From Erythrocercus mccallii (lineage: Eukaryota; Chordata; Aves; Passeriformes; Dicruridae): 64,000 bases of DNA. A model generated the notes under the pieces. The model did no database searches. It was given only the letters and a program-made list of their open reading frames with translations, and had not been told where the DNA came from. The stretch covers positions 424,351 through 488,350 of the forward strand of contig VZRG01000299.1 of assembly GCA_013397435.1 (NCBI GenBank), given 5' to 3'. The position numbers and the translations under genes were made by a program. Shown in pieces: positions 14,301 to 27,609 of this stretch; within the stretch, counting starts at the first letter, position 1; each line of letters starts with the position of its first letter.

Positions 14301-17300
14301 AAGCATTATTCTATGGTACAAGGCTCCACTGGCATACTAGTAGATAAATTCAACAAAGAAAAACTTAGCTGGATGAATTTCTTAAATTATAGTTAAAATT
14401 ATTTGCAAGCAGAGCTAATATATGTGTTCTTCAGCTTAAAATAAAAGTTCTGCCTAGCAGTTAACACTCAGAACTGAAGTGTGGATGTCCTCCCTGCCAC
14501 CTCAAAGCCAGTGACTCCACCACTTTTCAGGGATTAGATATCTTTCACACTCCTCTAGCAAAGCCTTCAGGAAACTCTCATCATGTACAGTGGTGTTAGC
14601 AGGCACATAAATACAAACATCCCACCATTCAACAGCCAGCAGCAGTTGTGCTTGCACAGAGTTACTCTTTTACTTCATTTAATAATCTGCCAAGTCTTCT
14701 GCAGAGACCTCAGCTCACTGTTCTGCATCATTATTGGCTTGTGACTGCAGAGTTGCCAGACTCACTGGAGCACAAGCTTATGTAAAGCTGAGCAGACACA
14801 GAGAACAAACAAAAGCAGACTGGTCATAATATCAGCAGATTCTCAAAACCATAAACCTCAATTACATAATTAGTTCTATTATTCAATCCAGTTCTTGTGC
14901 CACCTCAGCACACTATCTGCCTAGTTACAATCTTATCTCCACTGCTACATTAACTGCCCCAAACTCTCGTCACTTGATGCCATATCAAAAAGTTCTCAAT
15001 TGGTAGAGAGGTCACACTTCAAAATACAACATTTATTAAAACACCTGCAAAAACATACATTGTTCTCTGTCAAATCCATCAATACTGAAAGCCAATTTTA
15101 AAAAAAAACATGATCGGTCTTATGTTAAGGCAAAGGGAGGGGAAAATTACTCATGTAAAACTTCCATAACTGCTGCTGCAAAGCAGCCACATGAGGATGT
15201 AGCAATTAAAAGTACAAGATTTAAGTGCATGTAAGTAATTTGGTGGGTATCGAACTAAATGGTAAAATGAGACCCTGTGTATGGGAAATAATCTTCTAGC
15301 AAAAATTACTCTTCATTCTTGCAAAACTTCATCATTTGAAAATCTAGAAAACTTCAGATGCAGATTTGAAAACTCTATTTGTCAAGTGACTGCATCTGAT
15401 TCCCTTCAGCAAGTTATCCTGATTTTCTTCAAAACTCAAAAATCCTTCTAGGGGGAGATTAAGTTGAAAGTCCTCTCTGTAAAAATATCTCCCTTCACAT
15501 TCTTTTCTCGTATTTCTCAGCCCTGAATTTATAAAGTAGTTCCACAACACATTCGCTGAAACCCCTAATATAAATACACCAAATCTCACAGTCTGCAATG
15601 AGTGTTACATTAAACATGAGCAGGGACTGTGCAATCCGTGAGCCACCACTGCCCTCAGCCGGGAGAAGGCTGAACCTCACGCCCTACCGGGAAAGATCTG
15701 AATTTTCCACACTACTCTTTGTATCATTTGTTTTGGTACTACACATCTGAGAATACATGCTGTCATTTACATTTTCCTTCAAGTTTAAGTGTCCTCTCTC
15801 AATAAAGGGACTCCTTTTTGATCCTCAAGCAAGACAAGGAGAAAAACCTGCTATTTTATCTGGGCAAACAAAAAAAAAATCCGCAAACCAAGAAACCCAC
15901 AGCATTTGCTTCCACACGAGTGGTAACAAGTGATTTCAGTGCCGAATCCATCTACATACAAACGCAAATATCAATTATGCAGTGCAAACAAATTGATAGC
16001 TGAAAACAACTGGGATTCCAGTCAAATAGAAAGAGGTAATAGAACAAAAAATAGCGACAATTGGAATAGCTTAAATGTGCTCCGCCGTTATTCATAAGGG
16101 CATAACTACTCAATGAAAAACAAATCTAAAGGGGGCAGAAGGACAAAAACTGCTATTGAATAAGTATGATTTCCAAAAAAGCCAACGAAATGGATTCATG
16201 ACAAGAAAAAATTGATTAACCATAATTTAAACCAAATCAGTGTGTCACAAACAATAGGAGCCAGATCAGTTTAAAGGAGCAGAAGAAATGTCACAGCCTT
16301 GACCCACTATGACACAGAAAAAACCCAACCAACCAACATTATTTTGTTCTCCTCTTATGTAAATCACAGCCCTATCAAAATAATTTAGCATTTTAAACAA
16401 TAATTCTGGCTGTTAACATTTGATTTAAAGCAAAAAAAAAAGCCATTTGAAATGCCTCCATTCCACAAAATATACATTCATACAGAGCATTCTGTGCCAT
16501 TTAAGTTGATTTTTAAACACTCCCTACAGAAGCTGGAATCATGACAATATTTTTAAGGAAAATATTTAGTTAGCTGTTTAGTCTAAATCAATCCCTAGCA
16601 GTATCATTAAATATTTGCCTGTTTATTCCTTCAATGCACTACTCATCTGGGCCTTTTCACAGAAAAAAAGCTAAGTCATCCCTTCTCAGACTGCTAGCCC
16701 AGTCCCTAAAACTGGCAGCAGATTCTGAGGCTCACAAGCTGAATTTTAACTGTTCAGTAATCAATGCTGGTTTCTGCAGAAATTACTTGTCTCAGCTGTT
16801 TCAGATCTTGTTGTGGGAGGGTGACACAAGCAGAAGTCAGTGAGGCTGCTCACAACCATTTATTTATTTAACCAAGGAAGAATGTTTTCCATGTTTTCAA
16901 CAAAGAGCTGGCACCTTTGGCCAGCTGCGAGCAGGTTGCAGGGCACTTACTCTCACTACAGGATTACTGAGTACTTCCAGCACTGTTTGAGCCTCCACAA
17001 AGTGGTATCAGAGACCACTGACCAAAAATTATATACCATAATTTAAGAAAACTATGACAAAAATAAGTAGGGGCACGTACAGTTTGGAGGGTAAGGTAAG
17101 AGTAGCACTGGAGGGACTGCAGCACCTCTTTCAGTTTCCAAATTTCACAGCACCTCTCTCACCCATATATAAAAATTAAAAAATAGACTTCATTTGCCCT
17201 CCTCTGGGACCTACTTTTCAAATGTGCAGCAGCACAATAGGGCTCAAGTTTACTTCAGAGACAACCCTGTCACTCCAGCTACGTTTGTCTGACATTTTAC

Positions 17301-20300
17301 ATTCACACATTAGGAAACCATGACTATTTCTGGACTGCAAAATATTATCTGAAGGACAGACAGATTATATACCGTGCATTCTAAAGTGGCAGGTTGCTAT
17401 GGTTTCCCCCTGCAAGAACAAAATTCACTTCATTAGGTAATCTGAAGATCTCCACTAAAACCAAAAGGGGCCATCAGGGAAGCAACCTGTCCTTTAATCG
17501 CAGCTCTGCCTTCATGAACACCAGTCCATTTTGCTCCTGAAACAGCTTTTGAAAAGAAGAATGTAGTTCTGCACATGAACTGAAATATCTTGATACTCCA
17601 TATTCTGAGATGAGCTCTAAACAGAGAATTGGCACAACAACATGGATACTGACTGACTTGGAAACTGCTGTACTGTAAATCTATGGTTTAGAAAAAGATA
17701 TTTAACTCTTGGTTGTTTAAACTACTACCTGAACTACTTAACTCATTTGGTAAACCACATTAGGAACTAGCAGACCCTCTTTTCTTGAAAGTAAGACACA
17801 GATAATGGGACAAGATATTTCTTCTTTAAAAAGACATAAACCCAGGCAAGGCAAACTCCCATAACCAGGTGTCACCTTGCTTTTGGAGGTTGTGGCAGGA
17901 ATAACATCTTGGAGTTACTTTTTTTTTTTTTCCCTCAACAATTTTTTCTGCATATTTTTGCTTATCTCCAAGTCCTGCATGATCCATCAATCAAAAATTA
18001 TTTGGTCATGCCATTTCTTTGGGCTCTTCAGCCAAGCACCACGCCAAAGATACCCAGGAACTGCTTTTAGCAAACTTTTCAACCATTGAAAGCTCCTGAG
18101 CTCTCAATTAGTGTTTCAGGTTGCATTCATTTGAGATTTATCAAAAAGTTGACCTTTTTTAAAAGACAAAAAAGCTTCCAAGTGCAAGTGATTGACTTCC
18201 TAATTTTTTTTTTTTTAACAAAAAAAGAAAACCGTGTATTTCCATCATGTCAGCCTCAGCTTAGAGAGTTCACCAACTGTTATTCCAGAGCAGTCAGGAA
18301 CAATGAGCTCATTATCAGTGAGCCTAAAGCAAATGTGCAGCACCCACACAACCATTGGAAACATTCAGTCCATGAGCAAAACTTGTAATGACTCAAGTAT
18401 TTCTAACAGTTCTCGCTGAAGGAAACTGACACTTTCCCCAGGCTGCTCCTCTCAGGGTGATTAACAAAAACACACACACTTTTGCAGGCTTATTAATCAT
18501 CACAAGTGCCTGGTCTCAGCTTTCCCTGTCTGCTCAATAAATTACCTACCCTCTGTTCTAAATCCAACTGACATGACTCTTCCTAAAAAAGCAGTCTTAA
18601 ATCCTCTCAAAGTGGGAGAAAATACCTGGCTGAAAATTATCAGTGGAAAGATGTAACCATGAAGAGTACAGGAATGCTACTAGTTTTTAACTTTACACTG
18701 CAGATCCGTGATTCCAAACCCCATCCACACCCTCTTCTTCTAGGGCAGTTAACTACACACCAGTCACATTCATAATGCTTGCTGATGCTCTTAACAAAGG
18801 CTGGGGGAAAGGAGTGTGAAACAGCAAAGGATTTTCCTGGATGGTGTCAATATAAATACTTTTGGGGTAAAAGATTATTTTTAAAATCAATGCATCACAA
18901 AAAAATAGCTCAAAGAGATCATATAAGCAAGCATACAGCTCAGATACCAGATACAGACAGGAGACCAGCATATAGATTACATATTATTCCAGGGCAGTAA
19001 TAAAGAAAAAAGAGTTAATGGACTGCCATGATCCCTATCAAAACAGGGATTTGGGCACCATCTTTGCAGTCAAGGTAGAGAAACCCCTGACAGTCTCCTC
19101 AACCTGGCAGTTTCACACAGTACACAGTAACAAGTTTTCTAGAGTGAAAAAAGAGATAGCCCGCTATTAACATGTAATTCTTCTTTATTAAGAAACTAAA
19201 GAGAGAAGAAAGCATAATTACAGTGCCTAGATCCTTTCTAGGTTTTGGTATTTATGACATAGCATTACAAAGTTTCCTTTTCTCAAACGACTTATAGCAA
19301 GGAAATGTTGAGCTCACTGTCTTTCTTTTTGGCCTGTAGAGTTTTTTCTGATTAAAATCTGACAATGCAATGTAAGGCAAAAGTCACAAGAAACTTTTGA
19401 ATTAATTTAATTTACATTTCAAACAAATCGTTCTCTGTGTCCGGGCTAACTGATGCCCCCTCTGGTCTCTGAGATTCTTCTTCTTCAGTAAAGTTTAGAC
19501 ATCTAAATTCTTTACATTGAGAGTGGGTGTTAGATGCATTCAAGAACCTGGATTTCTGAAAGCTTTGAAATGGAGGCTTTGAAATCAGAATTCCACAATT
19601 CTCCTGAGCCTAAACTGAACTTAGTATTATGAATATACATTCCCTAAGGCAGGTCCACATGATTTAAAGACTTGTCTCCTTCGCATCCCACCTGTATTCC
19701 CAAGCTCTTGTACTTAAACCCATCTCAGAGCTTTATTCTCTCCTCTGACATATTTGATATAATGAGAATCAGTAAAAGAGTAGCAGCAGAGAAAGCAAAT
19801 CTCCTACAGGATCTTGCATTTACTTGGGAAGCTTCACCTCTCACCTTTTGTTTGCCTTTCTTTCTTGTGTGCACTTCTGTACAATTAAGTTAATGAACTA
19901 AAGACTATTACAATAAGGGAACAATCGTAAGAGAAGGGGCAGGGAGAAACCTTTTCAGTTGTTACATTAATTTATTTTTTAACTGAAATCCCAGAAAAAA
20001 ATAATTTTATGAATCTTTATGTTAATTTTGATGCTATAGTCATAAAACACACAGCAAAGGGTGAAAAGCCAGCATTAATTTATTCAGCTGTCTTGAGAAT
20101 GGGGTGCCAGAAGATATACAGCTCTCTTTCCATAGAATGGAACAAAAAGGCTGAGGCCACCCTGGCAAAGGCAGGGCAGAACCTCACCCACCAACAAAGC
20201 CAGCACCCCAAAGCAGGAGCAGAGCCAGCCTGGTGGCAGCCATGGGCTGCACTGTCATCACCAGACAAACCAGGGGACACAGCAAGTCCAAGGGACTTGG

Positions 20301-22136
20301 GGAAGTCTGGGAAATCCAATAAACAAGTGTGGTGAAGCAGGGGACAAAGGCCAGGCACAGCCCTCCCTGGAACATAGCCTTGAACTTATCCAAGGCTCCT
20401 GGATCCTGGGGCAAGGAGTATGGGTGGAGGTCTCAGGTGAGACATATGCACAAATTATGCACAAATTAAGCACTGCACGTGCTGACAGTGGCAATGACGC
20501 AGGTGCTGACAGTGGAAGTGAGGCTTAAACAGACACAGATTTCTGAAAGACATCTGACACAGGTTAAGTAGAAAAGAGGTGAAGATACTACTCCTGCAAC
20601 TATCCGCTCTGCTTCTAGGCAGGCTCACCACGCACCCCTGCAGCACTCCCAGCGCTTCTCAGCTTGGCACAGCTGCAGACTGGGAATAATGTGTGCCCTC
20701 AGCTACCAGACCAATCCACAAGAAAACTGTGCGTCCTTGTCTCAGGCATGACGATCCCTGAAGAGGCAGAACAGACATCTAGGAGAGAAGATGTAGCATC
20801 TTTACTATCCAGTCTTAATCCTCTACCTCATCTCTGCCAGAGCTACAAGGGAACAGCTGCAATGCATTTCAGAAGCTCCTGGTGCTCTCCCTGTCTGCAG
20901 TCCCTCTCTTGAAGCATCTTCTACCCACACACAGCAGCCTCCAGAGCAGATGGAGTATGTGCACTCGCTTCAGCCACTCCAGCCCGGTCTGGCAACTCAG
21001 AGCAAGGCACTTCTCAGGCTGCTGCCCAAGTGGCTACAGTAGCCCCCTGAAGGTGTTTTGGGCTTCTGTTTGCCAAGTGCGTAAGCCCAAAGAACATTTT
21101 TAAATCATAACCCATATGTTAGATTTAATCGACATGAACGGCTTTTCCATGCCATCACCTCAGTCCTGAGCCCTCACTGCAGGATTCTGCAGTAACAGAA
21201 ACAGGCCAGTGATTTTGCCTGCTGTCACTTGCTTCAAACCAGATCCATGGCCCACTGCTTTTTACAGCACTCCCGTAGTCTATTTTTAAGAGCAATTTGA
21301 GAAATAAAAGCTATTTAAAACAAGCAGTATGAAAAGGAGTATCATTTGCTTCACTTGATTATTATGTGCATAGTAATGACAGGAAGAATCCTGCAAATGT
21401 TTTCCAACTCTTAAAAAAAAAAGAACACTTCCTTTGCAATATATAATTTTGAATTTTAATTTAGATAACTCAGACTATTTACTGGCAACATAAATATCCA
21501 TATTCATGACATCTGATTTACTATAATCTTTATTTCTGCTGTGCTGCATCTGTGAATACTTGAAGTACTTACGTTTGCACTCATGGGCAATTATACAGGA
21601 ATGTCATCCAACAGCAACAGATTGATTTACAGTTTAGAGTTCATAGCACATTTTGAAGACCATTCATTTTCTCTCAAATGGGCTGTGGCATGAGACCTGG
21701 GATTGAAGCTTCCACTCTCATTCTTTTAACAAATTACTTTTTCTTGTCTAATAGACACTCAAATCAAGGACATTTATAATGAGGGTCAAACCAGTGCCTT
21801 TTAGATGCACTCAACCAGTAGCATGCAAAGGTCTGAGGAAGGAAGGGAAATGGACAGCAATAGAAACAGATTTCATGCAAGTGTTTTAGAGGGGAAAGAG
21901 GCACAGGCACAGTATTTGGTTCTTTCACCTTCACACCCAAGGACTCCCTCACGCTGACTTCCACTGAGCCTTCCAGAAATCCAAGCTCTTGCTCTGAAAA
22001 ACACATTTTTAAAAAAAATCTCTGCATCTCTAACTATATTTCATTCTAGTCTTGCCTGCTGGAAGGTTTTCTGAAATACAAAGATTCTTCCAACAAAACA
22101 AATTTTAATTAATTTCCAAAGGTAAGTGATGGGAAG

Positions 22137-22214
22137 AATTAATAAATAATAATACAATAAATAATATAATAAATAATAATAAAATTAAATAATAATAAAT
22201 AATAAAACAATAAA
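22137..22214. repeat. (AAT)n/(TAA)n microsatellite block
   Basis: About 78 bp made almost entirely of AAT and AATA units with a few interruptions. It is the longest simple repeat in the left flank and is likely length-variable between individuals. Confidence 0.9.
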
Positions 22215-23818
22215 TCTGCGGTAAGTAGGATTTAACGAGAGAAAGTAGAATGAATATCACTTTTAATGCATATATTGAATAAATAAGGTGATAAACCTCA
22301 TGGATGCATGAAACAGTCCCTCTTTCACGGTGCTTCAAAGGAAGGAGCACAACTGCAGAGGCTTCCCAGAGAGCTGCTCTCTCAGCATCCCCTCCGTGGG
22401 TGACCACAGAGCCATAACTGTTGGTACGGACAGCCATGAACAGCAGGAGGATGAGCCAAGTGCTTTCAACAGCGAATCGTGATCACCGAATTCAAAGAAA
22501 CTCAAGCCGCTGCTCTGCTGAGTTCTCACTCTTGTGGAAACACAGGCAATGTCCTTGCCAGTATTTAGCCAGTGTTTCTAAACAGTTAAAATCCCACACA
22601 TATGAACAGCTTTTGCTGAATACCTTATAGCTGATTTTCATTAACAACGTTACTCCAAGGCATACAGAGAAAGTGAAAACAACTGCAGTTTCCCACAGTT
22701 ATAAAACAAAGATCTACCACTGAGAGCAAATCCAGCACGCTGCTCATTTCAGGCAGACAGAACCAGAGTTTTTTCACACCAGTCATAGTTGTCCCATCAC
22801 TTAAAAGTGCAACTCAACCTTCCTCTGTTTCAAAGGGAGGCATAAAGCACTTGGGAAACAAAACTTATGGCAAGTGCAAAAGAAACGTGCTCAAAAGCAG
22901 AATACGTAGAGACAAAAATCCCACTCTCAGACTACATAGGATGACTCGGCTTGTGCGTTCAGGTGTCGGCTATCAATAGGGCTAGCAAAAAGTGGTACCA
23001 AAAACTCTGGCTAGAAGCTAAATAAATCATGTAACCTTTCTTTCAGGAAGATTTCTGAACATCAAGAAAGCTGATAGACTTGACTGAAAAAAAGTATTCT
23101 TCTCAAGATAATTATAACCTAGGCTTTATTGCAAACTTAATCTTCCTAAGATAATTTCTAAAACCCATAAAATCCACCTGGATTTGAACTCTTTCATGCC
23201 CCCCTGAGATGCAGAGTACTTCCACCAGCAAGACGTGTATATGTTCAATATCTGCATTGGTACAGGTAAGACCAATTTAGAGCTATATCTCACTTCATGT
23301 ATTAATGACATACAAACATGTATTTTCTTTGAAGAGGGAAAAGATCACATACAACTAAGAGGTCTGCCTCACTAAAAACCTTGCTTTTCGGAAAAAGTCA
23401 GTTCACTCCTCAAGAGAATTTTAAGCCTTTCAAGCAATTCACAGGAACCTTCAAAAAATATCTTGAAAATTTTAGGCTGAAGTAGGAATAACACCTCAAC
23501 AGTTTTAAGAAAAAACTTAACTACCTTGAACCCATTTGAAATACCATCGTAATGATCAGCGAAATATATTCTTCAGCCATTGCTCAGGCTTTATAAGGAA
23601 CTGGCTATGACTTTGATTAAAGGAGCACATAATGGAATATTTATTAAATACCTAAGTGCCTTGGGCCTCAAGTATGCCCAAAACAAAAGCACTCTACAGT
23701 ATGCAATTCTCTTTATTTGCCTACAGTCTTGTTCAGGAGTGTTTTCAGCCTCTGGAACAGTTTTCAATGCTGGTTTGACCGTTGGATGTGCCATAGAATG
23801 ACCTTCTCAGCACTCCCG

Positions 23819-24404
23819 NNNNNNNNNNNNNNNNNNNNNNNNNNNNNNNNNNNNNNNNNNNNNNNNNNNNNNNNNNNNNNNNNNNNNNNNNNNNNNNNNN
23901 NNNNNNNNNNNNNNNNNNNNNNNNNNNNNNNNNNNNNNNNNNNNNNNNNNNNNNNNNNNNNNNNNNNNNNNNNNNNNNNNNNNNNNNNNNNNNNNNNNNN
24001 NNNNNNNNNNNNNNNNNNNNNNNNNNNNNNNNNNNNNNNNNNNNNNNNNNNNNNNNNNNNNNNNNNNNNNNNNNNNNNNNNNNNNNNNNNNNNNNNNNNN
24101 NNNNNNNNNNNNNNNNNNNNNNNNNNNNNNNNNNNNNNNNNNNNNNNNNNNNNNNNNNNNNNNNNNNNNNNNNNNNNNNNNNNNNNNNNNNNNNNNNNNN
24201 NNNNNNNNNNNNNNNNNNNNNNNNNNNNNNNNNNNNNNNNNNNNNNNNNNNNNNNNNNNNNNNNNNNNNNNNNNNNNNNNNNNNNNNNNNNNNNNNNNNN
24301 NNNNNNNNNNNNNNNNNNNNNNNNNNNNNNNNNNNNNNNNNNNNNNNNNNNNNNNNNNNNNNNNNNNNNNNNNNNNNNNNNNNNNNNNNNNNNNNNNNNN
24401 NNNN
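23819..24404. other. Assembly gap (586 N)
   Basis: A run of N lies between AT-rich intergenic DNA and a CpG-rich block that ends in a splice donor. The missing sequence should contain the CCNG1 core promoter, transcription start and most of non-coding exon 1. Gaps of this kind are common where GC-rich avian promoters fail in short-read assemblies. The open frames that cross it are artefacts. Confidence 0.99.
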
Positions 24405-24798
24405 CCGGCCCGCCGGCCCCTCCCCTCCCGGGCACGGAGCGGCGCCGCACAGACAAGGTAAGGGCGCTCGGCCGGCTCCCGTCCCGCCGGCTGCGCGTTT
24501 GGCTTCCCCGTGCCGTGTCCGTTCCGTCCCCTCCCGTCCCTTCTATGGGGTGGGTGTTGTCCCTCTGTCCCTCCATCCCCCGGCGGATGGAGGTCGCTGC
24601 TCCGCCGGCAGAGCCCCGCGGCAGCGAGGGGCAGGCCCGGACATGTCCCGGGAGGTGCGGCCCCGCCTTGCCCCGCACTCTCCCCGGGGCGCTCCGTGCG
24701 TGTGCCCAGGCTGTTGTATCTTGGCCGTAGAGTTTGTATCTTGGGCGAGTTTGCCGCGTTTGAGCTGTTTGATTGGCTGGCGTTGCTTCTCGTGGCAG
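24405..24798 (+). promoter_or_regulatory. CCNG1: CCNG1 CpG island: end of 5' non-coding exon 1 and intron 1
   Basis: A GC-rich, CpG-dense block follows the gap. A strong donor (ACAAG|GTAAGG, exon end 24457) marks the end of a probable non-coding first exon. The acceptor is the CAG at 24796-24798, directly before the start ATG. A non-coding first exon followed by an ATG near the start of exon 2 matches the mammalian CCNG1 layout. The intron is only 341 bp and contains the p53-like site listed separately. The frame upstream of the ATG stays open if intron 1 is retained, but that extension has no family support. Confidence 0.8.
24629..24648 (+). promoter_or_regulatory. Candidate p53 response element in CCNG1 intron 1
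   Basis: Two decamers abut without spacer: GGGCAGGCCC (24629-24638) and GGACATGTCC (24639-24648). Against RRRCWWGYYY the second is a perfect palindromic half-site, and the first has a single deviation (CAGG instead of CWWG). Mammalian cyclin G1 genes are well-known direct p53 targets with a site near exon 1, so the position fits. Function in this species is inferred. Confidence 0.7.
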
Positions 24799-27609
24799 AT
24801 GATCGATCCCCTGGCGAGCGGCGAGGCTCGGGAGCTGCTGCTCCGGCTGCCCGCGATGCTGGAGCAGGAGCTGCGGGCTCAGCCGCGGGCCGCCGGCCTC
24901 AGGCTGCTCGAAGCTGCCCACGACAACGGCCTGCGAATGACAGCACGGCTGCGAGACTTCGAAGTGAAGGATCTCCTCAGCTTAGCTCAGTTCTTCGGCT
25001 TCCACACTGAGACCTTCTCACTAGCTGTGAATTTCTTGGATAGATTCTTATCAAAAATGAAGGTAAGGCTTTTTAAACTACAAGCTCTCAGCCTAGTTCC
25101 TATTTGAAGCTAGAGCGTCTTGGGTTTAGATAAAGGTTAAGCTCCTTTCAGAGATTCTTGATTGTGTGGAGCTAAAAAATGGTGTTCTCCGTTTAGATTT
25201 TAGTATTGTTAAGAAAGGTGTTCCCTCTGGAGAAAGAAAAACTAAAGGATGCCCATGGGCTGGGAAACAGGACGTGTTAATGGCTTAGACCAAGACAGAC
25301 CGCCTGTCCTGTTGCATAGATACAAGAACATCTTAAATTACTTCTTATTTAACTGCCTTTTCAACCTCTCAATAAGCCTTGTGTATATCAAATTGCTGTT
25401 GAATACTTCAAATCTGGTCAAACATTAGTTAGCACTGCATTCTCCTGTGCAGATGTAACATGCTGACCTGGGTTGTTTTTAATAGTCTAACAAGACAGGA
25501 TTAGCACTGTACGATTTGGACAAGAATAAAAGCTTGTTTTCCTTGTGTGTTCAAACAAAAACGGGAAAGCTAGATGGAATGGGTGGGAAAATTATGATTT
25601 CAAAGGCTTCTGAATAAGCAGTAAAAATCCGGACTGCATTGTCTATAGAATAAAATAAGACGGTTTATATATACATGGACATATATGTGCATGTATATAT
25701 ACTTAAAATAGAGTTAGAAACCCCCAGTTTTTTTCTATCACACAGTATGTACAGCACATTAAGTCCTAAAAGCTTCCTCTTAGGCTATTTTAGAGCCTTA
25801 TTAACAAGCCAGTTCTACCTCAATCAAAATTGCTCTGCACTCTTGCTTTTTAGATGAATGAGATGCAATTTACGTGCATAACTGTTTTCTTGTTTGGTTG
25901 AATAAAGATAAGAATGTACAATAAAAGGCTTAGTTTTCAATCTCCAAAACTCAACCCCTCATCCCCTATAATTTTTTGATTAAATAGATCAATGCCTACA
26001 GTGTGATACTTGTATGTTGTAATAGCTGCTCAGAGACCACCTTCTTTGAAAATAACAATTCACTTTCCCTTAGGTACAGCCTAAACACTTGGGCTGTGTT
26101 GGACTCAGCTGCTTCTACTTGGCTGTGAAGGCATCAGAAGAGGAGAGGAATGTGCCTTTCGCCACTGACTTAATTCGATTAAGCCAGTATAGGTTCACTG
26201 TTTCTGATATGATGAGAATGGAGAAAATCATATTGGAGAAATTGTGTTGGAAAGTCAAAGCTATAACAGCCTTCCAGTTTCTACAGTTCTATCATTCCTT
26301 CATTCATGAGAATTTAAGCTGTGAAAGGTATAATAGTTAATCTTGATTTTGCTATAAATGCACATGACCAGAGAATGTAGAATGTAGAAAAATAAGCAGG
26401 GAAATTGCTTGAGTAATTGGCCTTTCTGTACTTCAAAAATTGCACAAACTTTCCTCCTTACTGGTAATTGTCATAAATGTGAGCATGTGTGGTTTAATGT
26501 TACTGTAATTTTAAATATTGTTTGCATAAAAGTAGTAATGCTCTCTGAGCCGAAAACCAAACTTGCTTAGTAATGATGGTATAATAAATCTCTGCTTACA
26601 CTGCAGTGAAGTATTCCTTCATTGTAAAGATTGCAAAATCTGGTTTAAAAAGATTCCTTTTGTTAGTAAGCACTGAAATTCCTTGTTAAGCCTGCTTTGA
26701 TAATGCAGCTTTTCCCCAGTGTAACACAAGATTTATTTTTGGCGTTGGGACTGCCAAAACTGAACACCTGTTTGAATGTAACCTCAGAAGTTCTGGGACA
26801 AGTGAGGTCTTTGTTTAGATAATGCACATTCTTGCTGCTTCTCTGAGTTCCCAGAGTAATGCTGCCATGATCAAGCTTGCATTCCTCTAGATTCACTCAT
26901 CTGTTTTTATTACAGGAAAAAGTACCTTAATTTTGAGAGACTTGAGACCCAGCTCAAGGCCTGTCACTGCAGGATCATGTTTTCTAAAGCCAAGGTAAAC
27001 ATGTTGAAAGTTCAAAGAAAATTAAATTGCTGAAACTTAACGTAGCAGTGTTTAAAAACATCTCTCTCTCCAGCCTTCTGTCTTGGCACTGTCTATTATG
27101 GCACTAGAGATAGAAGAACAAAAACTGCTGGAGTTGACAGAGGCATTGGAATTTCTACAGTTACATTCCAAGGTATGTGCAGATAAAATTTCAGGGGAGA
27201 GTCCAAGAAAAATGCATGGAAAGGTTTACACAATGGGGAAGGGACAGGTGCATTGGCATATTGGTTTCTTCTGTGGCTTTCTTGTGATGTTTGGTTGGGT
27301 TTTTTTCATTTGGCCTGGGATATTTGGCTGCCTATCTTGTTGAAGAAGCTGAAAGTACATGTACAAAGTAAAGATTTAACTAGTTACTAACATAGGACAT
27401 TCTGGTTTGTTATGTAGATAAGCAATAGAGAACTGTCCTTCTGGAAGGAGCTAGTGTTAAAGTGCCTTACGGAATATTCCTCAAGCAAGTGTTCCAAACC
27501 AAATGTGCAGAAGTTAAAATGGATTGTGTCTGGACGTACAGCTCGGCAGCTTAAACATAGCTACTACAGAATAACACACCTTCCTACCATTCCAGAGACC
27601 GCTTCATAA
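24799..27609 (+). CDS. CCNG1: Cyclin G1, five coding exons, 295 aa
   Basis: Coding exons are 24799-25062, 26074-26327, 26916-26994, 27074-27172 and 27418-27609 (TAA at 27607). All have GT/AG borders and join in phase to 295 codons, the same length as human cyclin G1. The start MIDPLASGEARELLL aligns with the human N-terminus. The cyclin-box core is nearly identical (ARLRDFEVKDLLSL at about residues 49-62; LGCVGLSCFYLAVK in exon 3; ATDLIRLSQYRFTVSD). The C-terminus (KLKWIVSGRTARQLKHSYYR) is also conserved, and only the last three residues differ clearly (TAS). Cyclin G1 is a p53-induced atypical cyclin that binds the PP2A B' subunit and cyclin-G-associated kinase and feeds back on MDM2/p53; it has no PEST-driven mitotic cycle like A/B cyclins. 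The ATG lies immediately after the exon 2 acceptor. Nothing suggests a defect. Identity is secure. Confidence 0.97.

Larger units (their letters stand above)
181..23818. other. Intergenic AT-rich region, no supportable gene
   Basis: About 23.6 kb upstream of CCNG1. All open frames are short (150 codons or fewer), often overlap on both strands and show no recognisable protein similarity. I saw no chain of exons with matching splice phases, no tRNA-like box pairs and no CpG island until the gap at 23819. In human the same side of CCNG1 is a long gene-poor interval before the GABA-A receptor cluster, so a large non-coding flank is expected. Microsatellites and one possible old CR1 piece inside it are listed separately. 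Distal enhancers could exist but cannot be recognised by eye. Confidence 0.7.

Noticed and set aside
15240..15262. TCGAAC string suggesting a reverse tRNA B box
   Set aside because: The rest of the B-box consensus, an A box at the right distance and a cloverleaf are absent.
20400..20520. Short direct repeats (ATGCACAAATTA twice; GTGCTGACAGTGG twice)
   Set aside because: Only two imperfect units each; no array, CRISPR-like spacing or element boundaries.
24499..24798. Possible N-terminal extension of cyclin G1 (frame open upstream of the ATG)
   Set aside because: It requires retention of intron 1, the codons resemble no cyclin, and the ATG at 24799 aligns with the human start and total length.
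23717..24921. Long open frames on both strands across the N run
   Set aside because: They are artefacts of reading N as open codons; no real sequence supports them.
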